Assembly (NCBI RefSeq): GCF_900106535.1
Contig: NZ_FNOH01000017.1
Coordinates: 124,001-188,000, forward strand
DNA: 64,000 nt
Direction: 5' to 3'
Source: Myxococcus xanthus
GTDB taxonomy: Bacteria > Myxococcota > Myxococcia > Myxococcales > Myxococcaceae
Part shown: positions 46,742 to 55,176 of the stretch, piece after piece
Position numbering within the stretch: the first letter of the stretch is position 1
How the letters are laid out: the number at the start of each line of letters is the position of its first letter
Translations under genes and position numbers: made by a program
Notes under the pieces: generated by a model
Databases searched by the model: none
Told to the model about the DNA's origin: nothing
What the model saw: only the letters and a program-made list of their open reading frames with translations

Positions 46742-46872
46742 AGTGTCCCCGCAAAATGGTGATTTCACGGTATCATAGGCATGCGACGATATGCGACCCC
46801 TGCAATTGGATAAAAACCGGATTCTCTGCTAGCGAGCCGCCAACTTCGCAGGTCCGCCCGCCGAGGTCCCTC

Positions 46873-47664
46873 GTGGCCCAATACCCAAGCATCAGCCTGT
46901 TCTTCCCCGCCTGGAACGAAGAGGACTACGTCGAGCGCGCCGTCAGCCGGGCGCTGGAGGTCCTCCCCGCCCTGACGGACGACTTCGAAATCATCGTCGT
47001 CAACGACGCATCCACGGACCGCACCCGTGAGGTCTGTGAGGCGCTGGCCCAGAAGGTCCCCCAACTGCGTGTCATCCACCACCCCGTGAATCTGAAGCTG
47101 GGTGGCGCCATGCGCACCGGGCTGGCGGCCTCGACGAAGGACATCGTCGTGTACTCCGATGTAGACCTGCCCTGGGACATGCGCGAGCTGGAGCGGGCGC
47201 TGCACCTGATGTCGTACCTGGAGGCGGACATGATTTGCGCCTTCCGGTTCGACCGCACGAGCGAGGGCGCCAAGCGCATCATCTACTCGTTCGTCTACAA
47301 CATGCTCATCCGGTCGCTGTTCGACATCCAGATCAAGGACGTCAACTTCAGCTTCAAGGTGATGCACCGCCGCGTGCTGGAGGCCATGGAGCTGCACAGC
47401 CAGGGCTCGTTCATCGACGCGGAGCTCGTGGTGAAGGCCATCCGCCAGGGCTTCCGCGTGTTCCAGATGGGCGTGGACTACTTCCCACGCACGCGCGGCG
47501 TGTCCACGCTGGCCTCGCCCTCCGTCATCACGAAGATGGTGCGGGAGCTGGTGAAGCTCTATCCGAAGATGCGCGCGCCGCAGCCGCCAGTGCACCCGGT
47601 GCGCTTGCCGCCTTCCGTGCAGCAGCTCCACGCGGTGCCGCCGGGCCGCACGGCGCGAGGCTGA
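46873..47664 (+). CDS. Glycosyltransferase family 2
   Basis: A 263-residue GT-A transferase. Motifs are SISLFFPAWNEEDYVERAVS, EIIVVNDASTDRTREVCEAL, HHPVNLKLGGAMRTGLAAST, VVYSDVDLPWDM (metal-binding DxD) and QGSFIDAELVVKAIRQGF. The short form without membrane spans, with NLKLGGAMRTG, resembles polyprenyl-phosphate sugar transferases. I chose the GTG at 46873 (VAQYPSISLFF), behind GAGG; the upstream frame to 46756 overlaps the divergent cyclase's 5' region. Seven bases separate it from the HpnK-like gene. Confidence 0.87.
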   Translation: MAQYPSISLFFPAWNEEDYVERAVSRALEVLPALTDDFEIIVVNDASTDRTREVCEALAQKVPQLRVIHHPVNLKLGGAMRTGLAASTKDIVVYSDVDLPWDMRELERALHLMSYLEADMICAFRFDRTSEGAKRIIYSFVYNMLIRSLFDIQIKDVNFSFKVMHRRVLEAMELHSQGSFIDAELVVKAIRQGFRVFQMGVDYFPRTRGVSTLASPSVITKMVRELVKLYPKMRAPQPPVHPVRLPPSVQQLHAVPPGRTARG

Positions 47665-47671
47665 GCCCCGC

Positions 47672-48520
47672 ATGACGCGCCCCCTCACGCGCCTGGTGGT
47701 GAACGCGGACGACCTGGGGCTCCATGCCTCGCTGGACGCGGGCATCCTCCGCGCGCACCGCGACGGCATCGTCACCAGCGCCACGCTGCTGGCCACGGGC
47801 CCCACCGCGCCCGAGGCCGCCGCCCGCGCGAAGGAGGCACGGCTCGCGGTGGGCCTCCACCTGGCGCTCTCCACGCGGCTGCCTCCCGCGGCGCCCGCGC
47901 ACGAGGTGCCCACGGTGGCACCGGAGGGCCGGCTGCGTGGCAGCTGGGCCGACTTCGCCCGCGCCTGGCTCACCGGACAGGTTCGCCGGGACGAGCTGGC
48001 GCGCGAGCTCTCCGCTCAGCTTCAGCGGGCCCGCGCCCTGGGCGTGACGGTGGACCACCTGGACGGGCACCAGCACCTGCACCTGCTGCCCGGGGTACGT
48101 CCCCTGGTGGAGTCCCTGGCCGCGCGCGAGGGGCTGCCCCTGCGCTGGCCGGACGCCCTGCCTCGCCCTCGCTGGCTGAAGGCGCCGGGCCCCGCGCTGA
48201 AGGCCACGGTGCTGGCCGTGCTCGCGCGCGCCGCGCCTCGGGCCCCCAAGGGCGTGCGCCGGGTGAGCGCGGGCGGCGTCTTCGAAGCGGGGATGCTGGA
48301 CGAGGCCGCCCTGCTCGCGGTGGTGGACGCGCTGCCCGCGGGCGACTTCGAGCTGGGCTGTCACCCGGGTGAAGGCACGCCGCACGTCCCCGAAGACCCG
48401 GCGTGGCGCTACGGCTGGCAGGCGGAGCTGGCCGCCCTCACCAGCGCGCGCGTGAAGGCGCGGCTGCACGAGCGCGGCATCGAGCTTCACAGCTACGGAA
48501 CGCTGTTCTCCGCCACGTAG
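47672..48520 (+). CDS. ChbG/HpnK family carbohydrate deacetylase
   Basis: A 282-residue YdjC-fold deacetylase. It has LVVNADDLGLHASLDAGILR (metal-binding Asp pair), VGLHLALST, VDHLDGHQHLHLLPGVR (metal-binding His residues) and a C-terminal FELGCHPGEGTPH. Members deacetylate chito-oligosaccharides (ChbG) or hopanoid-linked sugars (HpnK). With the GT2 gene directly upstream it probably edits a lipid-linked sugar; the hopanoid link is only a possibility. Its 3' end overlaps the convergent methyltransferase by 28 bases. Confidence 0.87.
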   Translation: MTRPLTRLVVNADDLGLHASLDAGILRAHRDGIVTSATLLATGPTAPEAAARAKEARLAVGLHLALSTRLPPAAPAHEVPTVAPEGRLRGSWADFARAWLTGQVRRDELARELSAQLQRARALGVTVDHLDGHQHLHLLPGVRPLVESLAAREGLPLRWPDALPRPRWLKAPGPALKATVLAVLARAAPRAPKGVRRVSAGGVFEAGMLDEAALLAVVDALPAGDFELGCHPGEGTPHVPEDPAWRYGWQAELAALTSARVKARLHERGIELHSYGTLFSAT

Positions 48521-49161
48521 AGGACGTGCGGCGTGGTGTAGCCCTGGCCCAGGTCCACCACCTCTCGCACCGCGAAGCCCGCGTCCTTCAGGTAGCGCGT
48601 CATCTCGGCTCGAGGCTTCAGCGCCATGCCGCCGCTGGCCTTCGTGCGGCCCAGCAGCGACACCATCACCCACTCCTGCGCCAGCGCCTTGCGGTGCTTC
48701 CAGGAGCCGTCACCCTCCACCTCCTTGAGCAGCAGCCGCCCGCTGGGCTTCAGCAGGTCCCGCACCGTGGAGAGGAAGCCGGGCCACTTCGGCTCCGGCA
48801 GCAGGTACAGCACGTCGCACACCACCGCCGCGTCGAAGCGCCCGGAAGCGCCCCCGGCCAGTGTCTCCTCCACGGTGCCTTCCTCGATGCGCACGTTGGG
48901 CTGGCCCGCGAGCGCCCGCCGTGCCCAGGCCACCTTGCGCGAGTCCGGGTCCACGCCGTGCACGGTGCGGCGCGGGTCCTCCAGCGCCAGCAGCGCGGAC
49001 AGCAACCCATGCCCACAGCCAATGTCCGCCACAGCGCCCACGGGCGTGCGCGCGGCCATGGCCAGCAGCGGCGCGGAGAAGGCCCGCGCGTGGACGTGGA
49101 AGCGCTCGGCGACGGGCAGCCCGTCGTAGCGCAGGAGGGCCTGTTCGATGAGGTCGCTCAT
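48493..49161 (-). CDS. Class I SAM-dependent methyltransferase
   Basis: A 222-residue methyltransferase. Motif I is VGAVADIGCGHGLLSALLAL, motif II VHGVDPDSRKVAWARRAL, then FDAAVVCDVLYLLPEPKWPG and LKPSGRLLLKEVEG. The N-terminal helix LIEQALLRYDGLPVAERFHV precedes the fold. The substrate is unknown. The ATG at 49161 overlaps the stop of the upstream PIG-V-like gene (ATGA), so it probably modifies a product of the same pathway. The frame upstream of 49161 is a shadow of that gene. Confidence 0.88.
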   Translation of the reverse strand: MSDLIEQALLRYDGLPVAERFHVHARAFSAPLLAMAARTPVGAVADIGCGHGLLSALLALEDPRRTVHGVDPDSRKVAWARRALAGQPNVRIEEGTVEETLAGGASGRFDAAVVCDVLYLLPEPKWPGFLSTVRDLLKPSGRLLLKEVEGDGSWKHRKALAQEWVMVSLLGRTKASGGMALKPRAEMTRYLKDAGFAVREVVDLGQGYTTPHVLYVAENSVP

Positions 49162-50291
49162 GAGACGTAGTAGTCCGCGCCGAAGGCCCACGAGAGGACG
49201 AGCAGCGACGCGGCGCCCACCGCCAGCGCCCCGCGCAGCAGCAAGGGCCGCTCGCGCAGGAGCATCGCCGCGGTGAGGAAGACGGGGAAGGCGGACAGCA
49301 GGTAGCGCCCCATGCCCATGAAGTCCTTGGTGGACCACGCGGGCAACCCGACGATGGCCAGCACGTAGACGGCGTAGCCCCACCCCAGCAGCTTGCGCGT
49401 GGGCCACACCAGCGCCAGCGCCAGCAGCGTGAAGAAGGCGTGCGCGGCCAGCCGGAAGGCCTCGCGCTTGTCCTGCGGCGCCAGCACGACGCGCTCGAAC
49501 CAGCTCACCTTCAGCCACGTGTGCCAGCCCGGAATCTGCTCCCAGCCGGGCGAGCCCTGCACCTTCACGAAGGCCACCGGGTCACCGAACTGGTGCCACA
49601 GGAAGAGCATGTACGCGCCGAAGCCCAGGCCCGACAGTACCGGCAGGAAGTCCACCGCGCTCCACTTCTCGCCTCGCGCGTGCTTCCACTCCAGGCGGCG
49701 CACCAGCAGGCCCAGCACCACCGCGGGGGCCACGGGCCGGGCCGCGGTGGCCACCGCCGCGACGAGGACGGCGGGCCCCAGGTGCCCGCGCTCCAGCAGC
49801 AGGAAGGCCGCGACCACCAGCAGGACGAACAGCGCGTCCGAATACATGGCGCCGTAGAAGTAGAGCGTGAAGGGGTAGCAGGCCATCAGCAGCCCGGCCT
49901 TCAGCGCCGTGTCCTCGTCCGTCAGCTTGCGCGCCCAGACGGTGAAGAGCATCAACGCCAGCGGGCCGCACAGCAGCGTGATGAGCACGCCGGACTGGTA
50001 CACATTGGGCCCCAGCGACTCCACCGCGCGGATGAGCAGCGGGTACAGCGGGAAGAACGCCACCGAGCTCTGCTGGCCCGGGGCGAACTGGTAGCCCTCC
50101 TGGGCAATCCGCATGTACCAACTGGAATCCCAGGCCACCCAGCCCATGGTGAAGTACTCGTCGAGCCGGACGACGGGGTTGTTGGGGTCCTTGTGGAAGA
50201 AGCGCCAGGCCCCGGCGGTGGCGGCGGCGCCACAGGCCACGACGGCCGACAGGACGACGAGGACGATGGTGCGGGACGCGGAGCGGGCCAT
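49158..50291 (-). CDS. Multi-span mannosyltransferase-like protein (PIG-V type)
   Basis: A 377-residue GT-C membrane protein with about eight to ten spans. The first loop contains FTMGWVAWDSSWYMRIAQEG and SVAFFPLYPLLIRAVE, characteristic of PIG-V-like mannosyltransferases, where Trp-Asp in the first periplasmic loop is catalytic. Next come YPFTLYFYGAMYSDALFVLL and FLWHQFGDPVAFVKVQ. It would transfer a sugar from a polyprenyl-phosphate donor outside the cytoplasmic membrane. Coupled to the methyltransferase (ATGA overlap). The GT2 enzyme at 46873 is a plausible source of donor. Confidence 0.87.
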   Translation of the reverse strand: MARSASRTIVLVVLSAVVACGAAATAGAWRFFHKDPNNPVVRLDEYFTMGWVAWDSSWYMRIAQEGYQFAPGQQSSVAFFPLYPLLIRAVESLGPNVYQSGVLITLLCGPLALMLFTVWARKLTDEDTALKAGLLMACYPFTLYFYGAMYSDALFVLLVVAAFLLLERGHLGPAVLVAAVATAARPVAPAVVLGLLVRRLEWKHARGEKWSAVDFLPVLSGLGFGAYMLFLWHQFGDPVAFVKVQGSPGWEQIPGWHTWLKVSWFERVVLAPQDKREAFRLAAHAFFTLLALALVWPTRKLLGWGYAVYVLAIVGLPAWSTKDFMGMGRYLLSAFPVFLTAAMLLRERPLLLRGALAVGAASLLVLSWAFGADYYVS

Positions 50292-50332
50292 GGGGCCCGG
50301 GAGGCTCGGGCCAGAGACGGCCTCCGGTCAAG

Positions 50333-50364
50333 CCCGGGAGCCGCTGATACGCGGGACTCCCGGG
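50333..50364 (-). terminator. Terminator of the fadI-fadJ operon
   Basis: CCCGGGAGCCGC (50333-50344) pairs with GCGG-ga-CTCCCGGG (50351-50364): a 12-bp stem with a 2-base bulge and TGATAC loop, 19 bases after the fadJ stop. Confidence 0.65.
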
Positions 50365-50382
50365 TGCCGGCACGGGAATGAC

Positions 50383-52623
50383 TCAGCGCGGGTAGAACGT
50401 CTTGCCCGCCTTCACCATCTCCACCAGGTGCGGCGCGGGGGCGAAACGCTCCCCGAGCTTGTCGTGGTAGTGCTCCAGCTTGCGCAGCACCTCGGCGGGG
50501 CCGCGGCTGTCCACGTAGTGGAAGGGCCCCCCCAGGAAGGGCGGGAAGCCCAGGCCGAAGATGGCGCCCACGTCGCCGTCACGCGCGCTGCGGAGGATGC
50601 CCTCGCCCAGGCAGCGGATGGCCTCGTTGACCATCTGCAGCACCACGCGCTCCGCCATCTCCGCGCGGTCGAAGGAGCGGCGCTCCGTGCCGTGCGGCAG
50701 CAGGGCGTAGATGGAGCTGTCCACCTCCTGCTTTTTCCCGTCCTCGTACAGGTAGAAGCCCTTCTGCGTCTTGCGGCCCAGGCGGCCGTCGGCCACCACC
50801 TTCTCCAGGGCCTTGGGCGCCGCCATGCGCTTGCCGAAGGCGGCCTCCATGATGGGGCCCACCTTCTGCGCCACGTCGATGCCCACCTCGTCCAGGAGGG
50901 TAATCGGGCCCACGGGGAAGCCGAACTCGACCAGCGCCCTGTCCAGCTCCGCGATGTCCGCGCCTTCTGCCAGCAGGTAAGCCGCCTCGTTCATGTACGG
51001 GGCGAGGATGCGCGAGGTGTAGAAGCCCGGCCCGTCGTTGACGACGATGACCGTCTTGCCCTGCTTGCGCCCCACCTCCACGCAGGTGGCCGTCACCCAG
51101 TCCGCGGTGCCCGCGTGGGTGATGATCTCCAGCAGCGGCATCTTGTGGACCGGGCTGAAGTAATGCATGCCAATGACTTGCGCCGGCCGGCGGCTGCCCT
51201 TGGCCAGCTCCGTAATCGGGATGCTGGAGGTGTTGGACGCGAAGATGGTCTGGTCGCCGGTGACGGCCTCCACCTCCGCGATGATGCGGTGCTTGAGCTT
51301 GAGGTCCTCGAACACCGCCTCGATGACCAGGTCCGCGGACTTGAAGCCGCTGTAGTCCGTGCCCGCCGTCACCAGGGCCGACTTCGCCGTGGCCTCGCGG
51401 CGCGTGAGCGAGCGCCGCTTCACACGCTCGTCCAAGATGGACTGCACCTGCTTCATGGCCCGGCCCACGCCCGCGTCATCCTTGTCCTTCACGCGCACGG
51501 GCACGCCCTGGAGCACGCTGGTGACATAGGCGATGCCGCCGCCCATCAGCCCGCCGCCCAGCACCGCCACCTTCTTCACCTCGCGCGGCTTCGCGTCGGG
51601 GTTGGAGGTGCCGTTCTCCTTCTTCAGCGCCGTGGTGGCGAAGAAGATCTCCACCAGCCTCTTGGAGACGTCCGACACCACCAGCTCGCCAAAGGCCTTC
51701 GCTTCCGCCTCCTGGCCCGCCTTGTGCCCGGACTCCAGGCCCACGCGCACGACCTGGAGCGCCTTCTCCGGCGCGGGGAACTTGCCGCGCGTCTTCTTCA
51801 GGAGCTGCTTGCGCGCCTGGTCGAAGAGGACCTTGCGGCCCAGCGGGTTGTCCTCCAGCGCCACCTCCGCCCACAGCTCCTTGTTGGCCAGGCCCTGGAT
51901 GAAGCCCGCAAGCCCCTTGGCCTTGCCGTTCGCGGCCACGCCCTTGAAGCCCTGGCCATGACGGCGGTCCACCTTCAGCTTCCCGTCGGCCAGCTCCTTC
52001 GCGCGCAGCACCGCGATGGCGCGGAGGATGGGCGTCGGCACCACCTCATCCACCACGCCCAGCTTCTTCGCCTTCGCGGGCTTGAGGCTCTTGCCGGTGA
52101 GGATGAGGTCCAGCGCCGCCTGCACGCCAATCAGCGCCGGCAGCCGCTGCGTGCCGCCCGCGCCCGGAATCAGGCCCAACTGCACCTCCGGCAGCCCCAG
52201 CGACGTCTTCGGGCTGTCGGTGGCGATGCGGTAGTCACACGCCAGCGCCCACTCCAGGCCGCCTCCCAGACATGCGCCGTGGATGGCCGCGACGACGGGC
52301 TTGGGGAAGTCGGCCAGCTTGTCGAAGCCCTCCTGCCCGTTGCGGCTGATGGCGGTGGCCTCCTCCGCCGTCTTGATGGTCTGCAGGAAGTCGATTTTCG
52401 CCCCGGCGACGAACGAGTCCTTCTTGCCGGACGTGAAGACGACGGCCTTCACCTCGGGCTCGCGCTCCGCGCGCATCATGACGCGCAGGAAGGCCTCGCC
52501 CGTCTCCGGCGACAGCGTGTTCACCGGCGAGTCCGGCAGGTCGAAGGTGATGACGGCGACGCCGCCCTCCACCTGGTACGAGAAGCCCTGCTTCACCTCG
52601 AGCTCTTCCGCCTTGGTGGCCAT
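50383..52623 (-). CDS. fadJ: Fatty acid oxidation complex alpha subunit (enoyl-CoA hydratase/3-hydroxyacyl-CoA dehydrogenase)
   Basis: A 746-residue bifunctional enzyme. The N-terminal crotonase domain has FDLPDSPVNTLSPETGEAF, AAIHGACLGGGLEWALACDY and GLPEVQLGLIPGAGGTQRLP with its catalytic Glu. The dehydrogenase domain starts VAVLGGGLMGGGIAYVTSVL near residue 360 and includes the His region GMHYFSPVHKMPLLEI and NDGPGFYTSRILAPYMNEAA. It converts enoyl-CoA to 3-ketoacyl-CoA for the thiolase. The ATG at 52623 shares one base with the thiolase stop (TGATG). FadJ rather than FadB is suggested by gene order and partner and is not certain. Confidence 0.92.
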   Translation of the reverse strand: MATKAEELEVKQGFSYQVEGGVAVITFDLPDSPVNTLSPETGEAFLRVMMRAEREPEVKAVVFTSGKKDSFVAGAKIDFLQTIKTAEEATAISRNGQEGFDKLADFPKPVVAAIHGACLGGGLEWALACDYRIATDSPKTSLGLPEVQLGLIPGAGGTQRLPALIGVQAALDLILTGKSLKPAKAKKLGVVDEVVPTPILRAIAVLRAKELADGKLKVDRRHGQGFKGVAANGKAKGLAGFIQGLANKELWAEVALEDNPLGRKVLFDQARKQLLKKTRGKFPAPEKALQVVRVGLESGHKAGQEAEAKAFGELVVSDVSKRLVEIFFATTALKKENGTSNPDAKPREVKKVAVLGGGLMGGGIAYVTSVLQGVPVRVKDKDDAGVGRAMKQVQSILDERVKRRSLTRREATAKSALVTAGTDYSGFKSADLVIEAVFEDLKLKHRIIAEVEAVTGDQTIFASNTSSIPITELAKGSRRPAQVIGMHYFSPVHKMPLLEIITHAGTADWVTATCVEVGRKQGKTVIVVNDGPGFYTSRILAPYMNEAAYLLAEGADIAELDRALVEFGFPVGPITLLDEVGIDVAQKVGPIMEAAFGKRMAAPKALEKVVADGRLGRKTQKGFYLYEDGKKQEVDSSIYALLPHGTERRSFDRAEMAERVVLQMVNEAIRCLGEGILRSARDGDVGAIFGLGFPPFLGGPFHYVDSRGPAEVLRKLEHYHDKLGERFAPAPHLVEMVKAGKTFYPR

Positions 52624-53924
52624 CACGCACGCTCCAGGATGACGACTGCGCCCAGGCCGCCCGCCGCGCAGACGGTGCACATCGCCGTGTTCTTGTTCCG
52701 ACGCTTCAGCTCATTGATGGCCTGGGTGACGATGCGCGCCCCCGTGGCCCCAAAGGGATGACCGATGGCGATGGAGCCACCCGTCACGTTCAGCCGCTCC
52801 CGGTCGATTTCGCCCACCGGCGCGCTCCAGCCCGCCTTCTTCGCGAAGGCCTGGGACGCCAGCGCCTGGATGTTGCTGGCCACCTGTGCGGCGAAGGCCT
52901 CGTGCATCTCCACCAGGTCGATGTCCGCCAGCGTCATGCCCGCGCGCTTGAGCGCCGTGGGCACCGCGTAGGCTGGGCCCTGGAGCAACTGGTCGCCCGG
53001 GTCCGTGGCCGCGTAGGCGTGGCTGCGGAGGAAGCCCAACGGCTCGTAGCCCAGCGCGCGCGCCTTCTCCTCGCTCATCAGCAGCAGCGCCGCGGCGCCG
53101 TCCGTCAGCGGCGACGCGTTGCCCGCCGTAATCGTGCCGTACTTGCGGTCGAACGCCGGCTTGAGCTGCCCCAGCGCCTCCATGCTGGAGTCTTCACGGA
53201 CGATGTTGTCGCGCTCCGCCGTCTTGTCGAACTTCGGCGGCACGACGACGTGCATGACCTCGTTGTCGAACAGACCGTCCTTCCACGCCTTGGCCGCGTT
53301 GCGGTGCGAGTTGAAGGCGATGCGGTCCTGCTCCTCGCGGGAGATGCCGTTCTCCTTGGCCATCTTCTCCGCGCTCTCCCCCATCGTCATGCCGGTGGAG
53401 TACTCGGCGATGGCCGGGGGCACCGGCAGCAAATCCTTGGCCTTGAGGCGCTGGAAGGGCTTGAGCTTGTCCGGCAGCGAGCGCCCCTTGGACGCCGCCA
53501 CCAGCGCGTGGGCCAGCGGCCGGCTGGTGAAGATGGGCGCGTCCGACATGGACTCGGTGCCACCGGCGATGATGACGTCCGCCTCGCCCGTGGCAATCGC
53601 GTTGGCCGCCGTCGTCAGCGCCTGGATGGACGTGGCGCACGCGCGCGACACCGTGAAGGCATCAATCTTCTTCGGCAGCCCCGCCGCGATGACGACCTCG
53701 CGGGCAATGGACGGGGCCGTCAACGTGGGGATGACCTGGCCGAACACCACCTGGTCGATGACGTTCGGGTCCAGGTCCGTCTTCTGGACCAACTCCTGGA
53801 CCACCAGGCGGCCCAAATCCAGCGCCGTCAGCCCTGAGAAGACGGAGCCCGCCTTGACGAACGGGGTCCGCAGGCCGCGGACGATGGCCACCCTTCGGGG
53901 GCCGTTGCGCTTCTCGCTTGCCAT
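52623..53924 (-). CDS. fadI: 3-ketoacyl-CoA thiolase
   Basis: A 433-residue thiolase. It has VAIVRGLRTPFVKAG at the start, the nucleophile region FTVSRACATSIQALTTAANA, EMHEAFAAQVASNIQALASQ, GGSIAIGHPFGATGARI (His) and the C-terminal TVCAAGGLGAVVIL (Cys). It cleaves 3-ketoacyl-CoA to acetyl-CoA and a shortened acyl-CoA. The ATG at 53924 (MASEKRN) has GGAGG ten bases upstream; an in-frame GTG at 53933 is too close to that box. It is the first gene of the operon, followed immediately by fadJ. Confidence 0.94.
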   Translation of the reverse strand: MASEKRNGPRRVAIVRGLRTPFVKAGSVFSGLTALDLGRLVVQELVQKTDLDPNVIDQVVFGQVIPTLTAPSIAREVVIAAGLPKKIDAFTVSRACATSIQALTTAANAIATGEADVIIAGGTESMSDAPIFTSRPLAHALVAASKGRSLPDKLKPFQRLKAKDLLPVPPAIAEYSTGMTMGESAEKMAKENGISREEQDRIAFNSHRNAAKAWKDGLFDNEVMHVVVPPKFDKTAERDNIVREDSSMEALGQLKPAFDRKYGTITAGNASPLTDGAAALLLMSEEKARALGYEPLGFLRSHAYAATDPGDQLLQGPAYAVPTALKRAGMTLADIDLVEMHEAFAAQVASNIQALASQAFAKKAGWSAPVGEIDRERLNVTGGSIAIGHPFGATGARIVTQAINELKRRNKNTAMCTVCAAGGLGAVVILERA

Positions 53925-53959
53925 GTGTGCCACACCTCCAGCGAAGTCGGGAGGTGGGC

Positions 53960-53988
53960 ATCTAACGAGCGGCGATGCGCCGCGTCAA
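53960..53988 (-). promoter_or_regulatory. Sigma-70-type promoter of the fadI-fadJ operon
   Basis: Minus strand: TTGACG (53983-53988), 17-base spacer, TTAGAT (53960-53965). Predicted start near 53953 gives a leader of about 29 bases. Confidence 0.65.
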
Positions 53989-53995
53989 TCGTCCG

Positions 53996-54011
53996 TTGAT
54001 TCAAAAATCAA
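53996..54011. promoter_or_regulatory. Inverted repeat next to the fadI promoter (candidate operator)
   Basis: TTGATT-CAAA-AATCAA lies seven bases upstream of the -35 box of fadI. A fatty-acid-responsive regulator is a reasonable guess, but none is encoded beside it. It also falls in the tail of the hemE terminator, where its T-run may help termination. Confidence 0.4.
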
Positions 54012-54022
54012 TCGGTGGACAC

Positions 54023-54052
54023 TCCCCCGGGGCGACTGTCCGCCCCGGGGGA
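54023..54052 (-). terminator. Strong hairpin terminator of hemE
   Basis: A perfect 12-bp stem (54023-54034 with 54041-54052) and 6-base loop, nine bases past the hemE stop. On the minus strand it is followed within 15 bases by a GATTTTTG tract. Confidence 0.8.
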
Positions 54053-54060
54053 AGGCGACC

Positions 54061-55176
54061 CTAGGCACCCAGCGTGCCCTGGCGCAGGGCCACGCCGTGG
54101 CGGTGGACGGCCTCCACCAGGAACTTCGCGGCGTCGGGGTCCGTGGGCGGGAGGATGCCGTGGCCCAGGTTGAAGATGTGCCCTTCGGGGCCCGCGCGGC
54201 GGAGGATGTCCTTCACGCGGCCGTCCAGCTCCTCGCGGGGGAGGAACAGGTGCAGCGGGTCCAGGTTGCCCTGCACCGCCACGTCCGGCCCCAGCACCTT
54301 CCGGCCCTCGTCCATGGGCAGCGTCCAGTCCAGGCCCACCACGTCCGCGCCGGTGCTCTTGAGCAGCGACAGGTGCGAGGACATGCCCACGCCGAACACG
54401 ATGACGGGCACGCCGGTGGCCTTCAGCTCGGACACCATGCGCTTGAGGTAGGGAATGCAGAAGCGCTCGTAGTCCCATGGCGACAGCGCGCCGCCCCACG
54501 AGTCGAAAATCTGGACGATGCTCGCGCCCGCCTCCACCTGCATCTTCAGGTAGGGGATGAGCGTGTCGGTGAGCTTGCCGAAGAGGCGGTGCGCCAACTC
54601 GGGCTGCTCGAACATCAGCCGCTTGATGAGGATGTAGCTCTTGGAGCCGCCCCCCTCCACCATGTACGCGGCCAGGGTGAAGGGCGCGCCCGCGAAGCCG
54701 ATGACGGGCACGGAGTCATTGAGTGCCTTGCGCGTGCGGCGGATGGCCTCGGCCACGAAGCCGGTGCCCTCCACCGGGTCCGGCACGCCCAGCTTGTCGA
54801 TGTCCGCCGCGGAGCGCACGGGGTCGGGGAAGTGCGGCCCCTTGTCCCCCAGCTCCAGGGTGATGCCCATGGCCTCCACGGGGATGAGGATGTCCGAGAA
54901 GATGATGGCCGCGTCCACACCCAGGCGCGTCACCGGCTGGACGGTGACTTCCGCCGCCAGGTCCGGGTGCTTGCACAAGTCCAGGAAGGCGATGTTGCCG
55001 CGGATGGCCCGGTACTCGGGCAGGTAGCGGCCCGCCTGGCGCATCAGCCATACCGGCGTCGTGTCTGTGGGCTGGCGGCGCGCCGCGCGGAGGAGTCGGT
55101 CGTTCACTTCGAACCTCGGAGTGGGCCCCGCGCCAGGCGGGGCGAATGAAACAGGTGCGGTCAGCGCTGGCTCCAC
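54061..55176 (-). CDS. hemE: Uroporphyrinogen decarboxylase
   Basis: A 371-residue enzyme. It shows PVWLMRQAGRYLPEYRAIRG (substrate-binding Arg pair), IIFSDILIPVEAMGITLELG (catalytic Asp), GFAGAPFTLAAYMVEGGGSK, QIFDSWGGALSPWDYERFC, GLDWTLPMDEGR, VQGNLDPLHLF and FNLGHGILPPTDPDA. It converts uroporphyrinogen III to coproporphyrinogen III in heme synthesis. Its ATG at 55176 overlaps the end of the upstream GH13 gene by 16 bases; a GTG at 55107 is an alternative that matches shorter homologues. Placement at the end of a starch-utilisation operon is unexpected. Confidence 0.96.
   Translation of the reverse strand: MEPALTAPVSFAPPGAGPTPRFEVNDRLLRAARRQPTDTTPVWLMRQAGRYLPEYRAIRGNIAFLDLCKHPDLAAEVTVQPVTRLGVDAAIIFSDILIPVEAMGITLELGDKGPHFPDPVRSAADIDKLGVPDPVEGTGFVAEAIRRTRKALNDSVPVIGFAGAPFTLAAYMVEGGGSKSYILIKRLMFEQPELAHRLFGKLTDTLIPYLKMQVEAGASIVQIFDSWGGALSPWDYERFCIPYLKRMVSELKATGVPVIVFGVGMSSHLSLLKSTGADVVGLDWTLPMDEGRKVLGPDVAVQGNLDPLHLFLPREELDGRVKDILRRAGPEGHIFNLGHGILPPTDPDAAKFLVEAVHRHGVALRQGTLGA

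Noticed and set aside
46756..46872. N-terminal extension of the GT2 gene to 46756
   Set aside because: It overlaps the divergent cyclase's start region and adds residues unlike the family; the GTG at 46873 fits better.
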